From positions 1 through 22,047 of the forward strand of contig NZ_JBNATW010000035.1 of NCBI RefSeq assembly GCF_049701175.1: 22,047 nt of DNA, written 5' to 3'. This stretch comes from Thermovenabulum sp049701175 (lineage in GTDB: Bacteria; Bacillota; Thermosediminibacteria; Thermosediminibacterales; Thermosediminibacteraceae). This document shows, one piece after another, positions 16,155 through 22,043 of this stretch (position 1 is its first letter; each line of letters opens with the position of its first letter). The notes below the pieces were generated by a model. It was not told the DNA's origin. It searched no databases and saw nothing but the letters and a program-made list of their open reading frames with translations. The translations under genes were made by a program, and so were the position numbers.

Positions 16155-17956
16155 GTGTTGCGCCCTGCTCTGCCCGGGTAAGCACCATCTTCCTTGCTCC
16201 CCAGCACACCATCGTACAATGCTTGAACAAAACTTTCCGAAACCGAGACTTGGTAAAGGACCTTTTCAATGCCTTCAACCAATTCTTTTGCCCATTTTGA
16301 AGCATTTTCAGTAGGTGAAATTGAAGAACTACCAAAAAATCTGAAAGCCGATTGTACAGCTCTTAAGGTATCTACTCTTGAGGCAGCGGAAATGGGCCCT
16401 CCTGAATACGCCTCATCAGCAGAAGCAATGGTTATAGCATCCACACCGAGGGAAGAAGCAAGTGAAGCGTGAAGAGCAGTGCTTAAAGATGATTGAACCC
16501 TATCTTCAGTTTGTGTAAGGAATCCAATTGGAGCACCACACCAAATGGGGGCATCTATGATCTCCCTTAATGCCATTATCTTTGCTGCATTGAAATCTAC
16601 ATAGTTATTTTCCATCCTTCCGTTTATCATTACCTCGGGAGAATAGCAGAACAAGGGTTGAAGAATGGGTTTTGCACCCAGCCTTATCCCGAGCATCACT
16701 GTTATAAGCATGCCTGCAAAAGCTTTATACGCAGGTACTCCGCAGAGTTCCTCATTGGTTACAACGTCAAAGGGCATGTTAAATCTTGCCGCATACTTTA
16801 TTGCTGCTACCGCATCAACCGTCAATCTTTCGGGATCGGTACCCCCTCCTAAGGAACCGTAAGCAATATTTATTTTTGTGAGGTCGGCACCGAGTTTGCC
16901 AGCCAAAAGTACGGTTTCGGGTGTATTTAATCCTCTATGCGCCCTTACCTGCCAAAGGGTGTACGGCAAAAGAGAGTCCTTTATCTTTCTTAAATTTTCA
17001 TAAGTAATAACAGAACCATCTTCCTCGTGAGTAATATAACCTTCGTAAAACCCTTCTGCCCTGGCTCCCCATGAAGGGTCGAAATGCACTACACCGTCTG
17101 CTCCCCACCCTTCACAAACTTTTATATGGGCTATGTCCATAAAGGGGCAGCCGGTACCGTACTGAGTAAATACCACCGGATTGCCTTTTACATGCTGCAG
17201 CTTTGCAATATCTATGTTTTCATTGGTTCTCTTAACGTATTCATCCAATGATATTATTTCTTCTTTCGTTAAAAACCGGGTTTTACTTTTTATACTGCCC
17301 TTTTCATAAAAGGCCTTTATTAATTCATCACAGTAAGCTGCATATTCTTTGCGCAGAATATTTTTCTTTGTTTCATCTTCCTCGTCAAGGATTTTTTCCC
17401 TTATTTCAGCCCTTTTAACACCAGGAGAAGATAAGTCCTTTACATAATCTAAAATTCCATCCGTAATTTTTAAAAGCAGGTTTTCTATGGCTTTGTTTTT
17501 GAATGTATATTTATACCCCTTTGTGATATCGACTTTTTCCTTCTCCTTAGTATAGTTTATAGGTACGTATTCCCTTCCTTCTACGAAGGCAATAGCTTCC
17601 TCTACTGTAGTACCCGGGCCAAATCCCGCATCAAAGCCGAGTTCGGCTGCAATCTCAGGTTTTATAGCCATTCCGCCGATTCCTATTTTTACCCTATCTC
17701 TAATACCTGCAGCCTCAGCTAAATCTATAAATCGTGCAAGTATCTCCGCTACTCCGTAACCCAGCGTCCTGCTTATCAATACAACATCCACATCGTTTTC
17801 AATTATTGCCTTTATAACTTCCTCTTGAGTAAGGTCAGGGGGAAGGAGAATAGTTTCATGCCCTGCATTCTCCAACCCCCTTTTAATCACTTTAAGACCA
17901 ATATCATGGACGGGGTCAAGCGGAGCAAGAAGGACTTTCCTTTTTACTCCAGCCAT
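16142..17956 (-). CDS. Cobalamin-binding protein with aminomutase-type B12 domain and a large C-terminal domain
   Basis: The 604-aa protein begins with a cobalamin-binding Rossmann domain (about residues 5-130). Visible motifs are DPVHDIG (14-20, His17 as the likely cobalt ligand), VLISRT with Ser62, the glycine pair at 94-95, and ELGFDAGFGPG (105-115). The last motif and the preceding IRDRVKIGIGG closely resemble the B12 domain of lysine 5,6-aminomutase beta subunit and ornithine aminomutase OraE. In OraE the B12 domain follows the catalytic barrel; here it comes first. Residues 140-250 form a charged helical linker. Residues 255-560 look like an alpha/beta (TIM-like) domain with many Gly-rich turns, family unrecognised. 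It is the last gene of a three-gene operon, 23 bases after the PLP-enzyme gene. A radical adenosylcobalamin mutase is the best inference; the substrate is unknown. Confidence 0.75.
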   Translation of the reverse strand: MAGVKRKVLLAPLDPVHDIGLKVIKRGLENAGHETILLPPDLTQEEVIKAIIENDVDVVLISRTLGYGVAEILARFIDLAEAAGIRDRVKIGIGGMAIKPEIAAELGFDAGFGPGTTVEEAIAFVEGREYVPINYTKEKEKVDITKGYKYTFKNKAIENLLLKITDGILDYVKDLSSPGVKRAEIREKILDEEDETKKNILRKEYAAYCDELIKAFYEKGSIKSKTRFLTKEEIISLDEYVKRTNENIDIAKLQHVKGNPVVFTQYGTGCPFMDIAHIKVCEGWGADGVVHFDPSWGARAEGFYEGYITHEEDGSVITYENLRKIKDSLLPYTLWQVRAHRGLNTPETVLLAGKLGADLTKINIAYGSLGGGTDPERLTVDAVAAIKYAARFNMPFDVVTNEELCGVPAYKAFAGMLITVMLGIRLGAKPILQPLFCYSPEVMINGRMENNYVDFNAAKIMALREIIDAPIWCGAPIGFLTQTEDRVQSSLSTALHASLASSLGVDAITIASADEAYSGGPISAASRVDTLRAVQSAFRFFGSSSISPTENASKWAKELVEGIEKVLYQVSVSESFVQALYDGVLGSKEDGAYPGRAGRNTTFR

Positions 17957-17979
17957 AATATATAACCCCTTTTAAAAAT

Positions 17980-19446
17980 TTAATCGAGATATCCGCTGTA
18001 TTTTGCAACAATCTCCATTAACTTTACTAAAGCCCTTACAGCATATCTTGCATTATCTTTGATTAATTGACCATTTTCATCTGTGGTTCCAAGACCTGGC
18101 GAAATGAAAATGTTCGCATCATAAGCTACAGTAGGTATTACACCCATTTGAGAAACACCGCTTTGGAATATATTTGTACCTGCATACATATCTTCTATTG
18201 AGAAAATAGGAAGACCAAATTCGTCTTTCGTCCAAGTATTTTCGTAGTTTACTTCAACTGCCCTGCTGTTATACGACTTTGTTATAATCAGTCCCTTTTT
18301 GATCTTGGGATGGATTTGTTCGAATTCTTCTACTACAACTTCATACAGATCATCCACTGGCTTTGTTAGTTCCTCTGGATTATCTCTTAGTTCTTTTAAT
18401 GCAGCAATCATGCCGAGCAGTGCTTCCTTACCCGGATCGTTGGTTACATAGGCTGCTTTCCCGTAAGAGGCTGTCGTACCGTACCTATCGCCGTGGTATC
18501 CTAATGCCCTTCTTATTTGAACCATCACATCTTCTTTACCAATTATTAAACCTGCTGTGGTTGATTCACTGGCTTTATCCATGCTGTAAATCACCACATC
18601 TGCACCGCTCTTTCTTATATCGTGTCCTATGAAGGGCACACCCCAAGCGTTGTCTATTACATAAGGCACATCGTATTCATGAGCTATTTCTGCGAGCCTC
18701 TTTTGAAGCACAGGCGTGCCGTCAGCGTCTTTTACTCCATAACCGTATCCGGGGGTATCATATCCTAAGGAAGTTATACCCGAAAGCATTGTTGCATGTC
18801 TTTCTGCAACTACCTTTATTTTCTTTGCAGAGGCTTCAGGATCTACTTTGGTTAATAATATTACAGGATGATATTTTATTCCATGAACGGAATAATCGGC
18901 TCCTATAAGCGGTACGATGTATTCGCTTAAGTTGTTCTGCCTTTTGCCGTAAAAACCAAGCTCCCCTGCTGTGCAGCCCCTATCAGCAAATATATCCTTG
19001 AATTTTGGCGGGAAAGGCCTCCCATATCCGCCGTGATGGTGCAGGTGTTTTTCATAAGGTATAATGTACCTTGCTAAATAGTTATCTCCTCTTCCCTGCA
19101 TGGGCGGTGTGAAAAGCACATCAAATGTAACCCAAAGTCCTGCTTCACAGGTGTTTATAGGTGCTGCATCATACTCATCACCATAGACGTCTTTTATTAA
19201 CGCTCTTATTTCATCTACAAGTTTTGCAAGGGGTATTACCTCTGTGCTTCCTTTGTCTAAGGCTTCTCTGACCTTTTTTGTAAGAGGCGATGGGCAACCC
19301 GAAATTGCACCAGTTAGTCCAAATTTTCCACGCAGTTCCGCTGGAATTCCTATTTCATCTGCAGCTTTTCTTGCTTCGGCATAAATATTCGGGATATTCA
19401 TTTGAAGATAACGGTACATTTCAAACTTCTTTTTAAATTTAGGCAT
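17980..19446 (-). CDS. Fold-type-I PLP-dependent enzyme of unknown specificity
   Basis: The 488-aa protein has the fold-type-I (aspartate aminotransferase) layout. Asp265 in YVIDNAWG would pair with the pyridine nitrogen of PLP, and Lys291 in YSMDKASES is the likely Schiff-base lysine, followed by a TTAGLIIGKED turn. The GADVVIYSMDKA stretch recalls the SelA/SepSecS and desulfurase branch rather than ordinary aminotransferases. The N-terminal part holds a cysteine- and histidine-rich segment (Cys100 in NTCEAG, HLHHHGG at 134-140) that I cannot assign. It starts at ATG with AAAGGAGG, between the 140-aa gene and the cobalamin-protein gene. In known B12 aminomutases PLP binds to the mutase itself, so a separate PLP protein is unusual. 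It may process the substrate or product, or hand over an aldimine; both are speculation. Confidence 0.75.
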   Translation of the reverse strand: MPKFKKKFEMYRYLQMNIPNIYAEARKAADEIGIPAELRGKFGLTGAISGCPSPLTKKVREALDKGSTEVIPLAKLVDEIRALIKDVYGDEYDAAPINTCEAGLWVTFDVLFTPPMQGRGDNYLARYIIPYEKHLHHHGGYGRPFPPKFKDIFADRGCTAGELGFYGKRQNNLSEYIVPLIGADYSVHGIKYHPVILLTKVDPEASAKKIKVVAERHATMLSGITSLGYDTPGYGYGVKDADGTPVLQKRLAEIAHEYDVPYVIDNAWGVPFIGHDIRKSGADVVIYSMDKASESTTAGLIIGKEDVMVQIRRALGYHGDRYGTTASYGKAAYVTNDPGKEALLGMIAALKELRDNPEELTKPVDDLYEVVVEEFEQIHPKIKKGLIITKSYNSRAVEVNYENTWTKDEFGLPIFSIEDMYAGTNIFQSGVSQMGVIPTVAYDANIFISPGLGTTDENGQLIKDNARYAVRALVKLMEIVAKYSGYLD

Positions 19447-19496
19447 ATTAAATCCTCCTTTAAAATTTTTTTATATTTTTTCTTAAAAAAAGTTTT

Positions 19497-19919
19497 TTAT
19501 CCTATTTCCACTTCCATATCAAGTTCTATTAATCTATCCTTCCCCGATATAAGTTCATCCCCCTTTACTACAATATTGTAATGGTTAGGAGAATGAGTCT
19601 CATCAAATCCTGCAATAACTCCTACTTTTTTACCTCCAATTTTGACAGGATCCTGAAAGACAACAACAGAACCTTCAGTCACTTCAAAAAAACCTAAATA
19701 TGCAATTTTGTTTACCTTATCGCCAGGTTTTGCTTCTTCAGTAGTTAGTATTAATTCATGAATTTCGTTTTTTAACAAACACCTTGAAGGTTGAACAATG
19801 AGATTTAATCCCCTTTCTTCATAAACTCCATCTAACACTACTTTGATGACCCCTTTTACAGGCCTTTTTTTGGCATATGGGTTCTTTTTAAACATCCCTT
19901 CTTTATAAGGATCTTTCAT
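19497..19919 (-). CDS. Unrecognised 140-aa protein, first gene of the B12/PLP operon
   Basis: I do not recognise this family. The protein is soluble, without signal peptide or membrane segment. It has a basic N-terminal tail (PYKEGMFKKNPYAKKRP), then alternating beta-type segments with several glycine turns, suggesting a small beta-barrel or beta-sandwich. The stretch GFDETHSPNHYNIVV (about 104-118) holds two histidines, a glutamate and an aspartate that could bind metal or substrate. It is the first gene after the operon promoter, with GAGGAGG 7 bases before ATG, and lies 50 bases from the PLP-enzyme gene. It could be an accessory or small subunit of the B12/PLP enzyme system, by analogy with the small OraS subunit of ornithine aminomutase, although no sequence resemblance to OraS is seen. 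Confidence 0.7.
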   Translation of the reverse strand: MKDPYKEGMFKKNPYAKKRPVKGVIKVVLDGVYEERGLNLIVQPSRCLLKNEIHELILTTEEAKPGDKVNKIAYLGFFEVTEGSVVVFQDPVKIGGKKVGVIAGFDETHSPNHYNIVVKGDELISGKDRLIELDMEVEIG

Positions 19920-19930
19920 TATTTGTCCTC

Positions 19931-19945
19931 CTCATCAATGATGAG
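19931..19945. promoter_or_regulatory. Palindromic operator candidate of the B12/PLP operon
   Basis: The perfect 15-bp palindrome CTCATCAATGATGAG (7-bp arms, one central base) sits directly downstream of the -10 box, at the expected transcription start, and abuts the Shine-Dalgarno of the first gene. This position suits a repressor operator. A small RNA hairpin covering the ribosome binding site is the alternative. Confidence 0.5.
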
Positions 19946-19952
19946 TCTTTCT

Positions 19953-19958
19953 ATTATA
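19953..19958 (-). promoter_or_regulatory. -10 box of the B12/PLP operon
   Basis: A perfect TATAAT on the minus strand lies 33 bases before the first start codon. The sequence 17 bases upstream (TTTTAA) is a poor -35, so an activator may be needed. Confidence 0.5.
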
Positions 19959-20006
19959 TTGTATTCTCTATAAAATTAAAAATTCCTGCTTAGAAATAGT
20001 TTTTCT

Positions 20007-20032
20007 AAAAAAAAAAGAGGCTTTTAGCCTCT
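20007..20032 (-). terminator. Terminator after the SHOCT-protein operon
   Basis: The 6-bp stem AGAGGC/GCCTCT (20032-20027 with 20021-20016, 5-base loop) is followed on the minus strand by ten T residues. Confidence 0.9.
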
Positions 20033-20058
20033 CTCTTAATATTTATCCCTTTTAATAT

Positions 20059-20343
20059 TTAATATCCCAATATTTTTTTCTTTTTATTAATATACTCTTG
20101 TTCTTCAATTTCCCCTTTGGCATACCTTTCGTTTAAAATTTCCAAAGCTTTTCCCGAAATATTTCTGGTATAGGTCTTGTTAATTAATAGTTTTGCCACA
20201 TAAATTGCTGCAAAAAGTACTATTAAGCCTACAACCACCTTTATACCCACCATTATATACCAGTAAGGGAATAAATCAAAACCGCCTCTTCCTATGAAAT
20301 TAGGACCATACCCAAAAAATCCGCATCCGTATCCTCTCCACAT
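20059..20343 (-). CDS. Membrane protein with SHOCT domain
   Basis: The 94-aa protein starts with a Gly/Phe/Tyr/Trp-rich segment (MWRGYGCGFFGYGPNF), then one transmembrane helix (about residues 29-51), then a C-terminal SHOCT domain (about 62-94) with ALEILNERYAKGEIEEQEYINKKKKIL. SHOCT is a short C-terminal oligomerisation-type domain found on many small membrane proteins and of unclear role. It begins at ATG with GGAGGG 7 bases before it, 13 bases after the stop of a second, smaller SHOCT gene, so the two form an operon ended by the terminator at 20007-20032. Confidence 0.85.
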   Translation of the reverse strand: MWRGYGCGFFGYGPNFIGRGGFDLFPYWYIMVGIKVVVGLIVLFAAIYVAKLLINKTYTRNISGKALEILNERYAKGEIEEQEYINKKKKILGY

Positions 20344-20356
20344 GAGAAATCCCTCC

Positions 20357-20527
20357 TTATAAGCCTAATAATTTTTTCCTTTTTTCGTACTCTTCGTCGG
20401 TTATCTCGCCTTTTGCATATTTTTCATTTAATACAGCAAGAGCGCCATTTTTTTCCGACTTATCGAATAGTCCTTTTGAATTTAATAAAAAGAAACCGAT
20501 CAATAAGAACAGCAAAATACACATCAT
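20357..20527 (-). CDS. Very small SHOCT-domain membrane protein (56 aa)
   Basis: The minus-strand frame from ATG 20527 encodes MMCILLFLLIGFFLL, one hydrophobic helix (about residues 2-15). A short linker and a SHOCT domain with LAVLNEKYAKGEITDEEYEKRKKLLGL follow. The domain is nearly the same as that of the next gene (RYAKGEIEEQEY versus KYAKGEITDEEY), so the two are probably paralogues. A strong AAAGGAGG lies 12 bases before the first ATG and 15 before the second. A TATATA about 20 bases further up could be the -10 box. Function unknown; the pair probably forms a membrane hetero-oligomer. Confidence 0.82.
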   Translation of the reverse strand: MMCILLFLLIGFFLLNSKGLFDKSEKNGALAVLNEKYAKGEITDEEYEKRKKLLGL

Positions 20528-20631
20528 AAAAGGCTGTACCTCCTTTGTTTAACTATATACACTTTAACATTTATTTTTAATAATTATGTGAGTTTTTCTC
20601 CTTTATTTGTGATTTTTTTGTGAATTTTTAA

Positions 20632-20652
20632 GGCACCAAAATGGCACCAAAA
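20632..20652. repeat. Short direct repeat GGCACCAAAA
   Basis: GGCACCAAAA occurs twice in tandem with one base between the copies, immediately beyond the T run of the tRNA terminator on the chromosomal side of the probable attachment site. Its role is unknown. Confidence 0.5.
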
Positions 20653-20687
20653 AAAAGGTCCTGGCATCGATACTGAACGCCAGAACC
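20649..20687 (-). terminator. Terminator downstream of the tRNA-Gly fragment
   Basis: A 9-bp stem GGTTCTGGC/GCCAGGACC (20687-20679 with 20665-20657, one G-T pair) is followed by eight T residues on the minus strand. It lies 11 bases after the tRNA 3' end and is most simply the original terminator of the intact tRNA gene. Confidence 0.85.
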
Positions 20688-20698
20688 CTTATTTTCTT

Positions 20699-20745
20699 TG
20701 GAGCGGAAAACGGGATTCGAACCCGCGACCCTCGGCTTGGGAAGC
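20699..20745 (-). pseudogene. 3' fragment of tRNA-Gly(CCC); probable attachment site
   Basis: The minus strand reads from the anticodon loop TTCCCAA through the 3' anticodon arm, variable loop, a complete T arm (GCGGG/CCCGT around TTCGAAT), the 3' acceptor strand TTTCCGC, discriminator T and CCA. The 5' half (D arm and 5' acceptor GCGGAAA) is missing: pairing breaks down in the 5' anticodon stem and the following sequence is unrelated. This is the pattern left when a tyrosine-recombinase element integrates into a tRNA gene. The fragment borders the chromosome and the intact gene would lie at higher coordinates, beyond the window. No integrase gene is in view. Confidence 0.75.
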
Positions 20746-21047
20746 TGGGGATATATAAAAGACGAATAGGGCCCTGCAAATTCGAAGTCCTCAGTTCCTA
20801 CTTAGGAGGTTTATGTAGAAAATGTGGGGCCTTATCTTTTTTTAACTTTACTTTCATCAATTTCATATTCTGATGAGTTAAAACACCAATGTCTATAAGG
20901 ATGTAACCACCTGTCTTAATAACCTCTTTTACATCCCGTTGAAAACCTACTAAATAAGACACATTTCAATTCAATTCTATCAGAAAAGAGGCTACACTCT
21001 TATTCCCAAAAATTTTAGTTTGCGATTGAACAACGCTACTCTTTTGA
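20746..21047. other. 302-base stretch without a secure gene, element side of the att site
   Basis: It holds one doubtful minus-strand ORF (GTG 20962 to TAG 20798, 54 codons) and a small imperfect hairpin near 20790-20812 (CCTC...GAGG). The rest is AT-rich with no clear promoter, terminator or repeat. This looks like degraded mobile-element DNA. Confidence 0.4.
20798..20962 (-). CDS. Doubtful 54-aa ORF, possible gene remnant
   Basis: The frame opens with GTG two codons after an in-frame TGA and begins VSYLVGFQRDVKEVIKTGG, then YILIDIGVL and a lysine-rich tail. Its composition looks protein-like, but there is no ribosome binding site and I recognise no family. It may be the tail of a decayed element gene. 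Confidence 0.25.
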   Translation of the reverse strand: MSYLVGFQRDVKEVIKTGGYILIDIGVLTHQNMKLMKVKLKKDKAPHFLHKPPK

Positions 21048-21317
21048 TTAACTTACAATGTTTTCGTCTATATATTTGAAATCAATATTAAATGGCAAAT
21101 ATTCTTTTATAAATTCCTTGTCTCTTTTCTTATAGTCCATTATAGAAAATCCAATTACCTCCCCAGTTTTTCTATCGTAATAAGTATATATGCCGTAATA
21201 ATTTTCTTCAGCAAACGACGGAGAGACCCTCTCAATAAAAACGTCTAATATGTCATATTCTTTATTATAGATATATTTTAATGAGTCAGTTGGTACTCTT
21301 GTTTTGTTTTCTATCAT
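21048..21317 (-). CDS. DUF2283-like small protein, possible antitoxin
   Basis: The 89-aa protein contains the pattern YNKEYDILDVFIE, then ENYYGIYTYYDRKTGEVIGFSIMDY. This matches the DUF2283 layout: YD-x-xxD-hydrophobic strand, a polar loop, then a second strand with G-x-IxGhxIhD. DUF2283 proteins are small and often found next to RelE-like or other toxin-type genes. The ATG start (GGGGGG 8 bases upstream) lies inside the 3' end of the upstream nuclease-like gene, a 32-base overlap in another frame, so the two are translated as a pair. An antitoxin role is inference from this overlap and from the family's company. Confidence 0.65.
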   Translation of the reverse strand: MIENKTRVPTDSLKYIYNKEYDILDVFIERVSPSFAEENYYGIYTYYDRKTGEVIGFSIMDYKKRDKEFIKEYLPFNIDFKYIDENIVS

Positions 21318-21690
21318 ATATAATTCCCCCCGTCGTCCTCATTTCCTTCATCTTGGTTAGCAAATAAGTTGTTACAACTTTTCCCTCATTCTCAGTTTCA
21401 AATTCAACTATTGTTTTCAATAAGAAAAAATGTTCATTTCCCGGCACAACATCCCAATAATCTTGTCTACGTGAATCAATTACAAGTTCCTTACTACCAT
21501 CATATGCTGGTTTGAGATTTTGAGTTATATAAATAGGATCTTCTATATTTTTTTTAATTGTCTCCTCTGTAATGATATCTTCTCCATGCTTTGCTCTTAT
21601 ATGCGATAACCATGTATCCCTCTTTAATAATACTTTTCTACCTAATGGATCAGTTGTTGTAAATACGATTGGCTCCGCTTTCCTCTCCAT
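21286..21690 (-). CDS. BECR/PBECR-like putative nuclease toxin
   Basis: The 134-aa protein has the pattern LLKRDTWLSHIRAKHGEDI, then IKKNIEDPIYI, a long loop, then a strand with VVTTYLLTKM and GGIIYDRK. This resembles the phage-associated Barnase/EndoU/ColicinE5/RelE-like (PBECR) group, in which a HxxxKHxE helix, a DPxxI segment and a late Thr/Tyr strand recur. His31, Lys35, His36 and Glu38 are candidate functional residues. The match is by pattern recall only. The ATG start has a weak AAAGGGT site. It lies 26 bases after the DUF3467-like gene and overlaps the DUF2283-like gene, fitting a toxin-antitoxin module on an integrated element. Confidence 0.5.
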   Translation of the reverse strand: MERKAEPIVFTTTDPLGRKVLLKRDTWLSHIRAKHGEDIITEETIKKNIEDPIYITQNLKPAYDGSKELVIDSRRQDYWDVVPGNEHFFLLKTIVEFETENEGKVVTTYLLTKMKEMRTTGGIIYDRKQNKSTN

Positions 21691-21716
21691 GATTATCTTA
21701 CCCTTTTTGTTTGATT

Positions 21717-21983
21717 TTATACATTACTTGAATTATCTTTACCTACAAAGTCAACATTAATAACTCCAAAGTTTTTTTCATAATTATCAACTACCTCACT
21801 TAAGACTTTTAAAAACATTTTTGCATGCTGAGGGCTCATTATAACTTCAAAGTCAAAATCATCTTCACCAAGAGGAACATTTCTTTTCTTCTTAATACCC
21901 AATTTAAACTCAAAATCAAAAGCTCCCGCTTCTACTTGAACAACATTGCAATAATATATTGGAATCCTCTTGACTTCTTCCAT
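21717..21983 (-). CDS. DUF3467-like small protein
   Basis: The 88-aa protein has YYCNVVQVEAGAFDFEFKLG, a variable middle, then VIMSPQHAKMFLKVLSEVVDNYEKNFG. This is the layout of DUF3467: two strands with a N-x-hxV-xxxxxDFxhDFg pattern, and an hxMSPQHAKxhhxhLxxxhxxYE helix. Function unknown. It starts at ATG with AGGAGA 8 bases upstream and a possible -10 (TATTAT, 22006-22001). It is the first gene of the set running to the DUF2283-like gene and may be regulatory or simply element cargo. Confidence 0.7.
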   Translation of the reverse strand: MEEVKRIPIYYCNVVQVEAGAFDFEFKLGIKKKRNVPLGEDDFDFEVIMSPQHAKMFLKVLSEVVDNYEKNFGVINVDFVGKDNSSNV

Positions 21984-22024
21984 TGTTTTATTCTCCTCGT
22001 ATAATATGTTTTAGAAATTATCAC

Positions 22025-22043
22025 AGAACCTTTTTTAGGTTCT
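22025..22043. repeat. Perfect inverted repeat at the right edge
   Basis: AGAACCT and AGGTTCT form 7-bp arms around a 5-base T loop, about 20 bases upstream of the possible -10 of the DUF3467-like gene. No T run follows on either strand within view, so an operator is as likely as a terminator. Confidence 0.45.

Noticed and set aside
16093..16335. 80-aa minus-strand reading frame at the end of the cobalamin-protein gene
   Set aside because: It overlaps the 3' end of the coding sequence and the terminator in another frame and looks like an out-of-frame artefact.
16142..17956. Assignment as ornithine aminomutase OraE, lysine aminomutase subunit or glutamate mutase E
   Set aside because: Only the B12 domain resembles the aminomutases. 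The domain order differs and I could not match the large domain to any of these families by eye.
19920..20006. Cobalamin riboswitch upstream of the B12/PLP operon
   Set aside because: Only about 30 bases separate the likely transcription start from the first codon, far too short for the B12-box fold, and no such motif is seen.
20561..20660. Integrase C-terminal remnant next to the GGCACCAAAA repeats
   Set aside because: A short minus-strand frame ending in IHKKITNKGEKLT looked vaguely integrase-like, but it crosses the terminator T run and has no recognisable catalytic motif.
20699..20745. Intact tRNA gene
   Set aside because: The T arm and 3' acceptor are perfect, but there is no D arm or 5' acceptor strand, and the 5' anticodon stem does not pair.
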